Source of the DNA: Candidatus Yaniella excrementavium
GTDB taxonomy: Bacteria > Actinomycetota > Actinomycetes > Actinomycetales > Micrococcaceae
Direction of reading: 5' to 3'
DNA length: 45,908 nucleotides
Assembly: GCA_019115865.1 (NCBI GenBank)
Contig: DXCT01000022.1
Location: 1-45,908 of the forward strand
Shown here: piece by piece, positions 1 to 7,716 of the stretch
Layout of the letters: every line of letters begins with the position of its first letter
How positions within the stretch are numbered: position 1 is the first letter of the stretch
Program-made: the position numbers and the translations under genes
The notes under the pieces: model-generated
Databases searched by the model: none
What the model was told of the DNA's origin: nothing
Seen by the model: only the letters and a program-made list of their open reading frames with translations

Positions 1-88
1 CGCGGCCCCTGGGTCCAACGCTGAAAGACCGCAAACTACGCCCTACCTGGGCCTCCACAGTCGACGGTCAGAGCAGAATAAGCCCTGG

Positions 89-760
89 TTACCGGTAGGT
101 GCGCAGGTACACCCGGTTGCCATCGAGATCAGCCAGCTCCCACATCGATGGAGCATCGGCCTCACTGAGCAGTTTGCCGCCGGCTTCAATAGCATCCTGC
201 ATGCGTTGTTCGGCAAGTTCAGCCGGTACAAAAACATCCATGTGCATGCTCACCGGGCCACCCGATGGGTCGACGTCGTCTTCTGGAATATTTGCATCTG
301 CCCGCTGGTGGAAACGCACCGGGTCCAGCACATCTGAACGATCTACGAGCAGAGTTGGCTGCTCATCTCCGCCGGACTCTTTTAAGTCCAGGACGGCCTT
401 CCAGAACGGCAGAATAGCCACAATGTCCGGGGTCACGATGACCAGGTGGGTGCGGCCAATCTTCTGGGGTTGCCGTTTGAGCTGGAGCTCATCAATAAGC
501 TTGTCCAGTTCCGCAGCAAATTTTGTATCGCGGTCCGTCAAACCACCGACATCGTGGCTGACGACTCGCATGCGAATCGTGTTGTAGCGGATATCAAAAT
601 CCGGGTGGTGGTCCATTGACTCGGCAATATCGGCGAAACGGTTGACGAATTCAATCGCGCCTTCGAACCCTTTGGCGCGAACACTTATTTCTAACCGACC
701 GTCAACAACAGCCCAGCCGGGTAGTTGTTCTTGAGCTTCTGCAGGGGTTACATGTGTCAT
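89..760 (-). CDS. Pterin-4a-carbinolamine dehydratase fused to a VOC (glyoxalase-like) domain
   Basis: 223 aa. Residues about 1-95 resemble pterin-4a-carbinolamine dehydratase (PCD/DCoH), which dehydrates 4a-hydroxytetrahydrobiopterin. The family signature is visible as HHPDFDIRYN followed by SHDVGGLTDRD. Residues about 100-223 form a VOC/glyoxalase-like domain, with IGRTHLVIVTPD at its start and LADLDGNRVYL at its end. I chose the ATG at 760 because GGAGG lies 7 nt upstream; a longer reading to 802 lacks such a site. PCD-VOC fusions occur in actinobacteria. No aromatic amino-acid hydroxylase is adjacent, so the physiological partner is unknown. The PCD call is firm; the VOC role is open. Confidence 0.85.
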   Translation of the reverse strand: MTHVTPAEAQEQLPGWAVVDGRLEISVRAKGFEGAIEFVNRFADIAESMDHHPDFDIRYNTIRMRVVSHDVGGLTDRDTKFAAELDKLIDELQLKRQPQKIGRTHLVIVTPDIVAILPFWKAVLDLKESGGDEQPTLLVDRSDVLDPVRFHQRADANIPEDDVDPSGGPVSMHMDVFVPAELAEQRMQDAIEAGGKLLSEADAPSMWELADLDGNRVYLRTYR

Positions 761-816
761 CGTTGGCCTCCTAATTTTTGTTGCCGGAGCGGCCGACAAC
801 ATCGCGGTTCAGTATG

Positions 817-1056
817 TTAGCTACGCACCGCTCGCACGATCCGACGAACGAGGTCAATTGCTATGGCTGCGGCAATGGCTAACAGGATCCAAGCCACTAC
901 ATCTGGACGCGATTCGCCCATCAGGAACATGAAACCAATAAAAAGTGCCAGCAGCAGACCGACGATTGCTCCGAGTATGCCAAAGATCCCCGCACGGCTG
1001 GCTGATTTGCCTCGATCGGGCTTCTGGGGTGATGTGGTCACTTCTTCCGGACTCAT
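817..1056 (-). CDS. Small two-TM membrane protein, paralogue of the protein at 10423-10686
   Basis: 79 aa. A short polar N-terminus beginning MSPEEV is followed by two hydrophobic segments (about residues 25-45 and 53-70) and a basic tail with VRRIVRAVRS. The ATG at 1056 has GGAGGG about 5 nt upstream, a better context than the in-frame ATG at 1068. The first residues (MSPE) and the C-terminal pattern PDVVAxI...D-VRR recur in the protein at 10423-10686, so the two are paralogues. I recognise no characterised family. The upstream pterin dehydratase gene lies 56 bp downstream in the same orientation. Confidence 0.7.
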   Translation of the reverse strand: MSPEEVTTSPQKPDRGKSASRAGIFGILGAIVGLLLALFIGFMFLMGESRPDVVAWILLAIAAAIAIDLVRRIVRAVRS

Positions 1057-1170
1057 ACTTCCCTCCATCTCATCCCTGAATATGCAGGGTGCTCTTATTC
1101 CACGCTAGTTATCGGGTCATGCATTTGGAAGGGGTGCGATGTGTCGATCGGGCGAATACAAAACCAAACA

Positions 1171-1204
1171 GCCGGCTTCTACTTTGTTCACAGTAGAAGC
1201 CGGC
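1171..1204 (-). terminator. Intrinsic terminator of the secreted Ig-like gene
   Basis: A perfect 13-bp inverted repeat (GCCGGCTTCTACT, loop of 8 nt, AGTAGAAGCCGGC). On the minus strand it is followed by the T-rich run TGTTTGGTTTTG. It lies 51 nt after the stop codon of the gene at 1255-1995. Confidence 0.85.
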
Positions 1205-1254
1205 CGCCAGATCGTGTCAGGTTTGTATTTTAGGTTCGCGTATTGCGCTACAAC

Positions 1255-1995
1255 TTAGTCGTCATCGTCATTTTCGACGGTGAATTCTTCAGTGTCCTGT
1301 TCACCGCTTTCCTCGTCAGTCACGACAAGCTCGTAAGTGCCATCACCGGTGCCTTCAGGAACGGTCATTTTGTCACCAACGTCCCCATTTTCATCAGCAC
1401 TGACCTCTCCTACAAAGTTCCGGCCTTCAATATGCACTGCGAAGCTGACGACGCCTTCAGGAGTAAAACCTTCACCCGATGACTTGAGGGTATCTCCCGG
1501 TGCGAATTCATCAGATGCAATTTCAACGTCGGGGTCTACTTCGGTTTCTTCAAGCTTTTCAAGGACTTTGAAATCAGCGTAAGCGGCATCACCACCGCCA
1601 TGGTTGAGTGCAGCCAGCGAATAGCCCCCTGTCTCAAAATCGTCGGGGAGCTCAACTTCGATAGCGATATCGCCATTTTCATCTGCTTGTTCCTCAGCCA
1701 ATGTCTCGTTACCGAGTCTTAGCTCAACATCATCGTTGGGAACAAAGCCAGTGCCATGGACCGTGAAGGAGTCGCCAGCCCGAACTTCCGTACTGCTGGG
1801 CGTAATGTCTAGTTTGCCGGTTTCTTCTGACTGCTCGTGATGGGAAGTTTGATTTTCTGCAGTTTGCTGCTGATCGTCGCTAGCAAACGCTGCGGGGGCA
1901 CCGAAAGCAACACTGCTCAAGGTTAACGCTGAGCCAGCTACTACAGCTGCTGCGCGACGACCTTTGGTTGGTTTGACGTTGTTGATTTCCATCAT
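1255..1995 (-). CDS. Secreted acidic protein with two Ig-like repeats
   Basis: 246 aa. A basic N-terminus and hydrophobic stretch ending in AAFA give a clear signal peptide of about 38 residues. Two Ig-like modules follow (about 63-145 and 150-241). Each has the pattern PGD/AGDS, then G-x-GF, then ADENGD, then G-Y-x-L, and ends in an F-x-V strand. The protein is very acidic and ends in four Asp; no LPxTG motif or C-terminal membrane segment is present, so it is probably released or loosely bound. The ATG at 1995 has GGGAG 6 nt upstream. The modules match type A of the neighbouring wall protein at 2279-4102, implying duplication. Function is unknown; adhesion or cation binding are possibilities only. 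Confidence 0.8.
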   Translation of the reverse strand: MMEINNVKPTKGRRAAAVVAGSALTLSSVAFGAPAAFASDDQQQTAENQTSHHEQSEETGKLDITPSSTEVRAGDSFTVHGTGFVPNDDVELRLGNETLAEEQADENGDIAIEVELPDDFETGGYSLAALNHGGGDAAYADFKVLEKLEETEVDPDVEIASDEFAPGDTLKSSGEGFTPEGVVSFAVHIEGRNFVGEVSADENGDVGDKMTVPEGTGDGTYELVVTDEESGEQDTEEFTVENDDDD

Positions 1996-2215
1996 GGTGG
2001 GCTCCCTTCGTGAGGTTCCTTTTCAGTACCCCTCAGTCGAGAACTGGAACGTTTTATGAGGTGAGATGCGGCCAGCTTAGCAAGGCGAAAATCGAGCCGT
2101 CTAGGACTTCACGAAACTCACAGATGCTGCACACGAAATGATTCGTTTCGCCTAATCAACCGGATTTTGTCAGATTCAGAATCCAGACCGGTGCAATGCC
2201 GCGTAGGAAAGCCAA

Positions 2216-2248
2216 AACCGGCCCCTTTAGAGACTGTAGGGGCCGGTT
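2216..2248 (-). terminator. Intrinsic terminator of the LAxTG surface protein gene
   Basis: An 11-bp perfect inverted repeat (AACCGGCCCCT / AGGGGCCGGTT) with an 11-nt loop. Read on the minus strand it runs into TTTTGGC, 30 nt after the stop of the gene at 2279-4102. Confidence 0.8.
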
Positions 2249-2278
2249 CCGGCATATTCTTCAGTTGATTATCGCGTG

Positions 2279-4102
2279 TTAGTGCTTACGTGAGAACAGT
2301 TGTGCACGGTTTGTGTAAACAACCAGCGCTCCACCAACGGCCAACAGCAAACCGGCAAGCAGGCCAAGCTGAGTGTTGCTTGCACCTGTCTGGGCCAGAT
2401 TGTCAGAACCGTTCAGATCAACCGGATCGCCAGCATCAACGACTGGATCTGCCTGGTCCCCAGACTCGCCTGCGCCGTTTCCTCCGGTACCGGATACAAC
2501 GGTAAAGTTGCCCTGCAGCTCACTGGTTTCGCCATCCTCATTCTCGTAGGTGACAACCGTGGTGTATTCACCGAGGTAAACAGCTGGCGTTGAGGTTTCA
2601 GGTGCGTAGATGACGAAGTCAGCTGTGCCGTCGTCACTGACGCGGCCGCGACTTTCAAAGTCGTTGACACCTTCTGGACCAGTCACAACATAGGTGATTT
2701 CTGAACCGGGCTCAAGGCCCTGAACAGCATGGTCAACACCGGCACCGTCTTCGGGATCACCCATGAAATCATCGACAGCGATCTCTTCTGGGTCGATAGT
2801 CATACCGGGTTCAGCTACCTGATCCGCAGGATCAAGTACCGTGAACTCAGCCGTTGTGCTTGCGCCTGACGTTTCGTCTGTGACGGTCAGTTCCTGGGCA
2901 CCCGGGTCGGTATCTTCAGGGATATTCAGATCGACAGTGATATTACCGTCTGCATCAGCGCTAGTTTCAGTGGTTGGATTCCAACTCAACTCGACTGTTC
3001 CCTCAGACGTAAATCCTGATCCGGCTACCTCAAGGGTATCTCCTGGATAAAGCTCGTCCTTGGCTAGCTCGACTTGAAGCTCTTCAACTGGGTCTGGAGT
3101 AGGATCCGGAGTCGGCTCTTTACCACTAGCTTCAACAACCGAGAAGTCGCCTGACAGCTCGCTAGTATTACCGTCTTCATCTTCAAAAGTGACTACGGTC
3201 GTATAATCGCCGACATAAGTTTCAGGAGTCGTACCGTCAAAACCATGGATTGAGAACGAAGCTATGCCGTTCTCGTCAACGATTTCGGTACCGTCAAAAT
3301 CTTTTACACCTTCGGGGGCAGCCACCGCGTATTCGATATCGGCCCCTTCTTCAAGGCCTTCAACCGTATGCAGAACACCAGCTTGCTCGTCGCCAATGAA
3401 ATCTTCTACAGCAATTTCTTGTGGCTCAATCGTAAGAACAGGTTCAATGGACGGCTCGGCAGGGTCATCGTCTTCGATGACCGAGAACTCATGATATGCG
3501 TGCGCCCCGTGTTCTGCGTCATGTGCATATACCTGATAGAGACCCGGCTCGAACTCGGCAGGGATCGACAGCGTAAAGTTCAGCTCCCCTTCGCTATTTG
3601 TCCGCTCACTTGGAATTTCAACTTCTGTTGGCTTGTCGTCACTTGTCTGAAGTTGCAAATCAACATCAGCACCCGGTTCGAAATGGGTCCCTGTAACTGT
3701 TATGGAGCCCCCCGGCTTTACGCTGTTAACGCTGAGGTCAATACTCGGAACTTCAAGAGTGTCCGATGGGGATGGGGACTCATTGTCTTCTGGCACTGAC
3801 GGGGGCTCAGTACTTTCAGTCTCATCTGCTGTAGCAGAACTTTCTCCACTAGGCTCTGGGGATTCCTCGTCTTCAGTGCCCGCCTGTGGAGAAACTTCTT
3901 CAGTATTCGCCTCATCGGTAGTCTCTGCATTAGGCGTCTCGGCATCACCCTGCTCTACGTTTTGCGTATCGGCGCCCTGCTCAGCTTCACCTTGCGCTAA
4001 CGCTGCCGGCATACCGAACGCGAACGAGCTAAACGCAAGGGCAGAGCCGGCAAGCACAGCTGTAGCTAACCGACCCTTTTTCTTATTTTCTTCTTCCGCC
4101 AT
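2279..4102 (-). CDS. Cell-wall-anchored surface protein with alternating Ig-like modules and LAQTG sorting signal
   Basis: 607 aa. The signal peptide spans residues 1-37 (ends AALAQ). An acidic Ser/Pro/Glu-rich stalk covers about 38-117. Two module types then alternate. Type A (about 118-210 and 340-425) has PG-x-S/T-L/I-x-V-x-G-S/T-x-F. Type B (about 222-325 and 433-537) has EIAV-D/E-DF-x-GD, EGV-x-DF, VG-D/G-EYTTVVT and DG-x-TSEL. A TPDPTPDP linker separates the first A-B pair from the second. The C-terminus has LAQTG at 569-573, a hydrophobic span and a basic tail (SRKH), the layout of an actinobacterial sortase substrate, probably class E. The ATG at 4102 has AAGGA upstream; an in-frame ATG at 4180 would bury the signal peptide. 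No sortase gene is in the window. Confidence 0.85.
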   Translation of the reverse strand: MAEEENKKKGRLATAVLAGSALAFSSFAFGMPAALAQGEAEQGADTQNVEQGDAETPNAETTDEANTEEVSPQAGTEDEESPEPSGESSATADETESTEPPSVPEDNESPSPSDTLEVPSIDLSVNSVKPGGSITVTGTHFEPGADVDLQLQTSDDKPTEVEIPSERTNSEGELNFTLSIPAEFEPGLYQVYAHDAEHGAHAYHEFSVIEDDDPAEPSIEPVLTIEPQEIAVEDFIGDEQAGVLHTVEGLEEGADIEYAVAAPEGVKDFDGTEIVDENGIASFSIHGFDGTTPETYVGDYTTVVTFEDEDGNTSELSGDFSVVEASGKEPTPDPTPDPVEELQVELAKDELYPGDTLEVAGSGFTSEGTVELSWNPTTETSADADGNITVDLNIPEDTDPGAQELTVTDETSGASTTAEFTVLDPADQVAEPGMTIDPEEIAVDDFMGDPEDGAGVDHAVQGLEPGSEITYVVTGPEGVNDFESRGRVSDDGTADFVIYAPETSTPAVYLGEYTTVVTYENEDGETSELQGNFTVVSGTGGNGAGESGDQADPVVDAGDPVDLNGSDNLAQTGASNTQLGLLAGLLLAVGGALVVYTNRAQLFSRKH

Positions 4103-4418
4103 GCGGTGTTTCCTTCCAGGTGAGTGAGAGGACCGTCGCTTGCAAATCCCGCGGGCAAGACCAAACGGCTCAGACATCATTAATCGGACACACTTTTGTA
4201 GTGGAACCGGATATAGGCTACATGCGATACATCACATTTTCGGGCTACACCCCGACAAAATATCCACGCTTGGGCACCACGCTGCCGCTTGCGCGGTACA
4301 GTGCCCAACCAAGCTGACTTCGATGTTCTCCCAGATCAGCTGAAGGTTTAGAACTTTATTCGTCAACTATCTACTAGTCAGTAGGTTTTGAGAAAGAAAA
4401 TATTCTCCAACAGTCGAA
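4103..4418. other. Intergenic region without a recognised gene
   Basis: About 316 bp between the surface-protein start and the ABC-F promoter. It should contain the minus-strand promoter of the surface-protein gene. I see no convincing coding sequence, repeat or RNA fold in it; short open frames here lack ribosome binding sites. Confidence 0.5.
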
Positions 4419-4448
4419 TTGATCAACAAAATTCAGATAGGTTAGACT
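4419..4448 (+). promoter_or_regulatory. Candidate promoter of the ABC-F leader transcript
   Basis: TTGATC (4419-4424), an 18-nt spacer and TAGACT (4443-4448) resemble sigma-70-type -35 and -10 elements. The -10 ends 6 nt before the ATG at 4455, so transcription would start at or next to that ATG and give a leaderless leader ORF. Prediction by eye only. Confidence 0.5.
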
Positions 4449-4454
4449 GCTCCC

Positions 4455-4484
4455 ATGGCTATGCAACTTCTGCTATTCCTCTAA
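4455..4484 (+). CDS. Candidate leaderless leader peptide MAMQLLLFL upstream of the ABC-F gene
   Basis: A 9-codon frame (ATG GCT ATG CAA CTT CTG CTA TTC CTC TAA) begins about 7 nt after the predicted -10 element, as in leaderless actinobacterial mRNAs, and has no Shine-Dalgarno. Its stop lies 5 nt before the hairpin region at 4490. Short hydrophobic leader peptides ahead of antibiotic-resistance ABC-F and erm genes are known to stall drug-bound ribosomes and control downstream expression. The hydrophobic LLLFL end fits that type. Translation and stalling are inference from position and composition. Confidence 0.5.
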   Translation: MAMQLLLFL

Positions 4485-4489
4485 CATCC

Positions 4490-4560
4490 GACCGGCCCTA
4501 TCGCGCTCGTTGATTTCATATCCGAGCCGGGGTCTTTTTGTGTCCAAGACCGATTCGGTC
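4490..4560 (+). promoter_or_regulatory. Candidate transcription attenuator (terminator/antiterminator) of the ABC-F gene
   Basis: GACC (4490-4493) and GCTCG (4505-4509) can pair with CGAGC (4523-4527) and GGTC (4531-4534), giving a stem directly followed by five T (4535-4539), i.e. a terminator. GGTCTT (4531-4536) can instead pair with AAGACC (4546-4551), which would break it. AAGACC also overlaps a third hairpin, GACCG/CGGTC (4548-4560). Such mutually exclusive pairings just behind a leader ORF and ahead of an ABC-F gene fit ribosome-mediated attenuation. The terminator stem is imperfect and pairing was judged by eye. Confidence 0.5.
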
Positions 4561-4607
4561 GATGTTAATTTTGCGCGCTTCTCCGCGCCACTTTTCAAGG
4601 ATTATCT

Positions 4608-6233
4608 ATGCCTTCCAATACTGTTTATCCAGCGCATTCGCGCGCCCACTTATCCCTGACGAACGTCAGTCTGGCTTTTGCCACGAAACAGGTCCTGAAC
4701 CAAGTAGACCTCACCGTCTCCGCTACCTCCCGTATCGGGATTGTCGGCGAGAACGGTCGCGGTAAAACAACTTTGCTACATATCCTGGCGGGGCGGTTGG
4801 AATCCGACGCCGGCACTGTCACTCGTCACGGAACAATCGGCGTCGCCGAACAGGAAATGTCCATCACCGCTGGTCGTACGGTCGCAGATGCCGTAGCCGA
4901 AACCATCGCCTCGTCAATCGAAGCTTTGGCTGAACTCGATGCTGCTGCTACCGCAATGGCTGCTGGCGACAAAGATGCCACGGAACGCTTCGCCGTGGCG
5001 CTTGAACGCGCCGAAACACTAGAAGCGTGGGATGCTGAGCGTCGTGTCCAACTGGCATTAGAAGCTCTTGACGCCGAAACCAACGGTGCAGTACTGCTTT
5101 CCGAGCTGTCTGTTGGGCAGCGTTATCGGGTTCGATTAGCGTGCTTGCTGGGCAGCACTCACGATTTCTTGCTGCTGGACGAGCCGACCAATCACCTTGA
5201 TCAAAGCGGCTTGGCTTTTCTGACCGAGAGTCTGCGCAACCGTGACGGCGGTGTGGTCATGGTCAGTCACGATCGCGCTCTACTGTCTGATGTTGTCGAG
5301 ACTATCGTGAGTCTGGACCCGACACCAGATGGTCGACCACGGCTCTACGGAGATGGTTATGTGGGTTACCGCAACCGTTCAGCAGCCGAGCGAACACAGT
5401 GGGAACAGGATTATGCTCACGAACAGGTGGAGCATGCAAAACTTCAGAACGACCTGCAGGTAGCTCAGGGTCGCCTGGTAAGCGGTTGGCGTCCGCCCAA
5501 AGGTTCTGGCAAACATCGCCGGGCGACTCGTGCGGCGTCTACGGTGCATAACGTACAACGTCGGCAGGAAGCACTTGAGGCTCATGCTCTGACTACCCCA
5601 GATCCTCCGTTGAAGTTGAATTTTCCGCAGCTGCCAAGCCGCAGCGGCATCACGTTGTTATCAGCAGAGCACATCACCGTTGACCAACGACTCACTGCGC
5701 CGACCTCCCTGGCCCTATCTGGCGGAGACCGGTTGGTGGTTACCGGACCCAATGGTGCTGGAAAATCAACGTTGCTCCAGGCCCTGGCAGGGCGTTTACA
5801 GCCCGGCGCAGGGAAAGTTGAGCAGCACGCAAGTGCCCGAGTTGGTTTAGTGGAACAGGAATCATCCCTGCCGGCGAAACTTCAAGTGGACCAGCTATTC
5901 GATTCCCATATACAACAGCTTGTGTCACGGGAGGTCATTGGCACCAAAGATGTGCTGACGGTGCGTGACCTTGGTCTGTTGGACACTGCCGAACTGCAAC
6001 TGCGCGTAGGCGAACTGTCGATGGGCCAGCAGCGACGCTTGGAATTGGCTTTGGTGCTGGCGAGCCGCCCGAACGTGCTGCTACTGGATGAACCAACGAA
6101 CCATCTGTCTATTCGCCTGGTGGATGAGCTTACTGAAGCGCTTGAGCACACCGGTGCCGCCGTAGTGCTAGCTACGCATGACCGGCAGCTTTTGCGTGAT
6201 ACTGCGCATTGGCCACAACTCCAACTTCGCTAA
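4608..6233 (+). CDS. ABC-F family ATPase, likely ribosome-protection antibiotic resistance factor
   Basis: 541 aa with two ABC ATPase domains in one chain and no membrane segments, the ABC-F layout. Domain 1 has Walker A GENGRGKTT (47-55), signature LSVGQ (167-171) and Walker B LLLDEPTNHLD (188-198). A charged linker occupies about 255-345. Domain 2 has Walker A GPNGAGKST (380-388), signature LSMGQ (470-474) and Walker B LLLDEPTNH (491-499). ABC-F proteins bind the ribosomal E site; the antibiotic-resistance members displace drugs from the peptidyl-transferase/exit-tunnel region. The ATG at 4608 has AAGGA 6 nt upstream. The attenuator-like leader favours a drug-induced resistance factor over a housekeeping EttA-type factor, but the drug class cannot be read from sequence. 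Confidence 0.9.
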   Translation: MPSNTVYPAHSRAHLSLTNVSLAFATKQVLNQVDLTVSATSRIGIVGENGRGKTTLLHILAGRLESDAGTVTRHGTIGVAEQEMSITAGRTVADAVAETIASSIEALAELDAAATAMAAGDKDATERFAVALERAETLEAWDAERRVQLALEALDAETNGAVLLSELSVGQRYRVRLACLLGSTHDFLLLDEPTNHLDQSGLAFLTESLRNRDGGVVMVSHDRALLSDVVETIVSLDPTPDGRPRLYGDGYVGYRNRSAAERTQWEQDYAHEQVEHAKLQNDLQVAQGRLVSGWRPPKGSGKHRRATRAASTVHNVQRRQEALEAHALTTPDPPLKLNFPQLPSRSGITLLSAEHITVDQRLTAPTSLALSGGDRLVVTGPNGAGKSTLLQALAGRLQPGAGKVEQHASARVGLVEQESSLPAKLQVDQLFDSHIQQLVSREVIGTKDVLTVRDLGLLDTAELQLRVGELSMGQQRRLELALVLASRPNVLLLDEPTNHLSIRLVDELTEALEHTGAAVVLATHDRQLLRDTAHWPQLQLR

Positions 6234-6236
6234 ATT

Positions 6237-6265
6237 GCTTATATTATCATTCATATAAGCGTTTT
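6237..6265. terminator. Candidate terminator after the ABC-F gene
   Basis: An 8-bp perfect inverted repeat, GCTTATAT / ATATAAGC (6237-6244 and 6253-6260), starts 3 nt after the ABC-F stop and is followed by GTTTT. The AU-rich stem is weak. It lies between convergent genes and could serve both. Confidence 0.5.
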
Positions 6266-6279
6266 AACGAAGCGTGGTG

Positions 6280-7002
6280 TCATGCAAACATGGCGGCCAG
6301 GAGTCCTGCTCCGCCGGCCAAGCCCCAGCTCGCCAGACTTCCGACGAGGAATTCTTCGGCTTTCGTTCCGGCTGTGGATTCTTCGGGGTCTCGTTTTGCG
6401 TCGGCTGAGATTTCCGGAAAACGCACAATCCCCTTGGCCGCCATGAGCGCCGCGACCACATGGTAGGCGCCAACCACCGTCAAAACCATGATGAAAATGC
6501 GCTCGAGCGGACCGATGACTCGCCCACCCTTAAGGCGACTGTTTGGCACTGCACCGGCGGCTTCGGAATGACCGGTTTCACGCCCAGACAACATGAGAAC
6601 GGCTCGTGTCACCTGGTTTCCGGTTTGGGTGAGAAACAGCGCCAGCGCAATCCACATCAATCCGATAGGTGCCGAGGAGTCCAGCACGACGACGTCCAAC
6701 CATGCCAACCCAGCAATACTTGCGATCAGACCGATTCCCGACCAGGCAAACATCACCGCGGGTGGACGCTGCTGTAGCTGCGAGCCAGACATACGTTGGG
6801 AGCTGTAATACCAGGCGGCAGCCACCACTACGGCAGCCGCACCGGCCCAACCTTCTGGTCGAACCCAGATGCCTGCAGCAACCGCGAGCGCAAGCCACCA
6901 CGCCAATTGCACCAAGTGCATGGCCCTGGCAGTTACGTAGGGCTGGGCCAGCCGGATGAGGTCGGTGACTGCCACCGCCAAAATGGTGAGCACTGTAAGC
7001 AT
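6280..7002 (-). CDS. Polytopic membrane protein of unknown function, partner of SatD-like gene
   Basis: 240 aa with about six or seven hydrophobic segments and few polar loops except around residues 140-165 and 205-220. I recognise no family. Its ATG overlaps the stop codon of the SatD-like gene by one base (TAATG-type junction), so the two are probably co-translated and act in the same process. A convergent ABC-F gene ends 46 nt away. Confidence 0.65.
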   Translation of the reverse strand: MLTVLTILAVAVTDLIRLAQPYVTARAMHLVQLAWWLALAVAAGIWVRPEGWAGAAAVVVAAAWYYSSQRMSGSQLQQRPPAVMFAWSGIGLIASIAGLAWLDVVVLDSSAPIGLMWIALALFLTQTGNQVTRAVLMLSGRETGHSEAAGAVPNSRLKGGRVIGPLERIFIMVLTVVGAYHVVAALMAAKGIVRFPEISADAKRDPEESTAGTKAEEFLVGSLASWGLAGGAGLLAAMFA

Positions 7003-7655
7003 TAGGCGTCTTCTTTCGGGTCTTTGGCATCGGAGGAAACTGCGAGCATATCATCTGCTTCCAACAGTGCCATGGCACCTGAGCGGTGTAATGCTTGGGA
7101 GACGGCGGCCTGCGAAATTCGCTCAGTCTGGGCCGCTTCTTGTTGCGTTGACCCGAATAGCAAAGCTGCCAATAGGCGTCGCTCACGGGCTTTTAGTCGT
7201 GCTACGACGTGGTCGCGAAAACTAAGTTGGGCGTTGACCGCTGCTACAAGATCAGCGTCGTCGCAACCAAACCCCGTCAAAACTTCGTCGCGCCGCTGCT
7301 GCCGGTCTTCGACGTCTTCAATCGCAGCACGAGCATGTAACCAAGCTGTCCCATCTTGAATGGGCCCAGATTCGCCTTCTTCAAGGGTGTTAATCTCACC
7401 GGCACCGATGCCATACCGTAGTTGGATGGCTTCTGGCAGCAGCACCTGGAGACGCAGGGTAACGCGAAGCGCGTCCTGCCAGGTCGCGACAATCACTTGG
7501 AACTCGTCCCCCACTGTTGCCCATGCGGCGCGCACGGAAGACACGACGGCTTCAGTTTCGGCAAATGTTTGAGCAATGACCCGTTGCGCCGCTGCACGAT
7601 CCGTCATCCGACGTGAACCGACGATATCTGCGATAACCCCTACTGCTTGCACCAT
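7002..7655 (-). CDS. SatD-family protein with C-terminal helix-turn-helix-like region
   Basis: 217 aa. The N-terminal half has the SatD-type start (VGVIADIVGSRRMTDR) and the GDEFQVI stretch seen in that family. The C-terminal part (about 155-200: RERRLLAALLFGSTQQEAA, then SQAAVSQALHRSG) reads like a sigma-region-4 or HTH motif. SatD was named in a streptococcal acid-tolerance locus; biochemical function is not settled. The ATG at 7655 has no Shine-Dalgarno. TATTGT lies 6 nt upstream, so the transcript may be leaderless. It is the first gene of a two-gene operon with the membrane protein downstream. Confidence 0.75.
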   Translation of the reverse strand: MVQAVGVIADIVGSRRMTDRAAAQRVIAQTFAETEAVVSSVRAAWATVGDEFQVIVATWQDALRVTLRLQVLLPEAIQLRYGIGAGEINTLEEGESGPIQDGTAWLHARAAIEDVEDRQQRRDEVLTGFGCDDADLVAAVNAQLSFRDHVVARLKARERRLLAALLFGSTQQEAAQTERISQAAVSQALHRSGAMALLEADDMLAVSSDAKDPKEDA

Positions 7656-7716
7656 GGCACCACAATACCAGTTATAAAAACGCGAGTATAAGCATTTTTG
7701 ACAATTAGGCCGTCTG

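Noticed and set aside
99-587. Long plus-strand open frame opposite the pterin dehydratase gene
   Set aside because: Composition is Ser/Arg-rich, typical of an antisense frame. It has no ribosome site and the minus strand carries clear family motifs.
2131-2152. CGAAA/TTTCG inverted repeat between the Ig-like genes as an operator
   Set aside because: Arms of 5 bp with a 7-nt spacer are too short to separate from chance.
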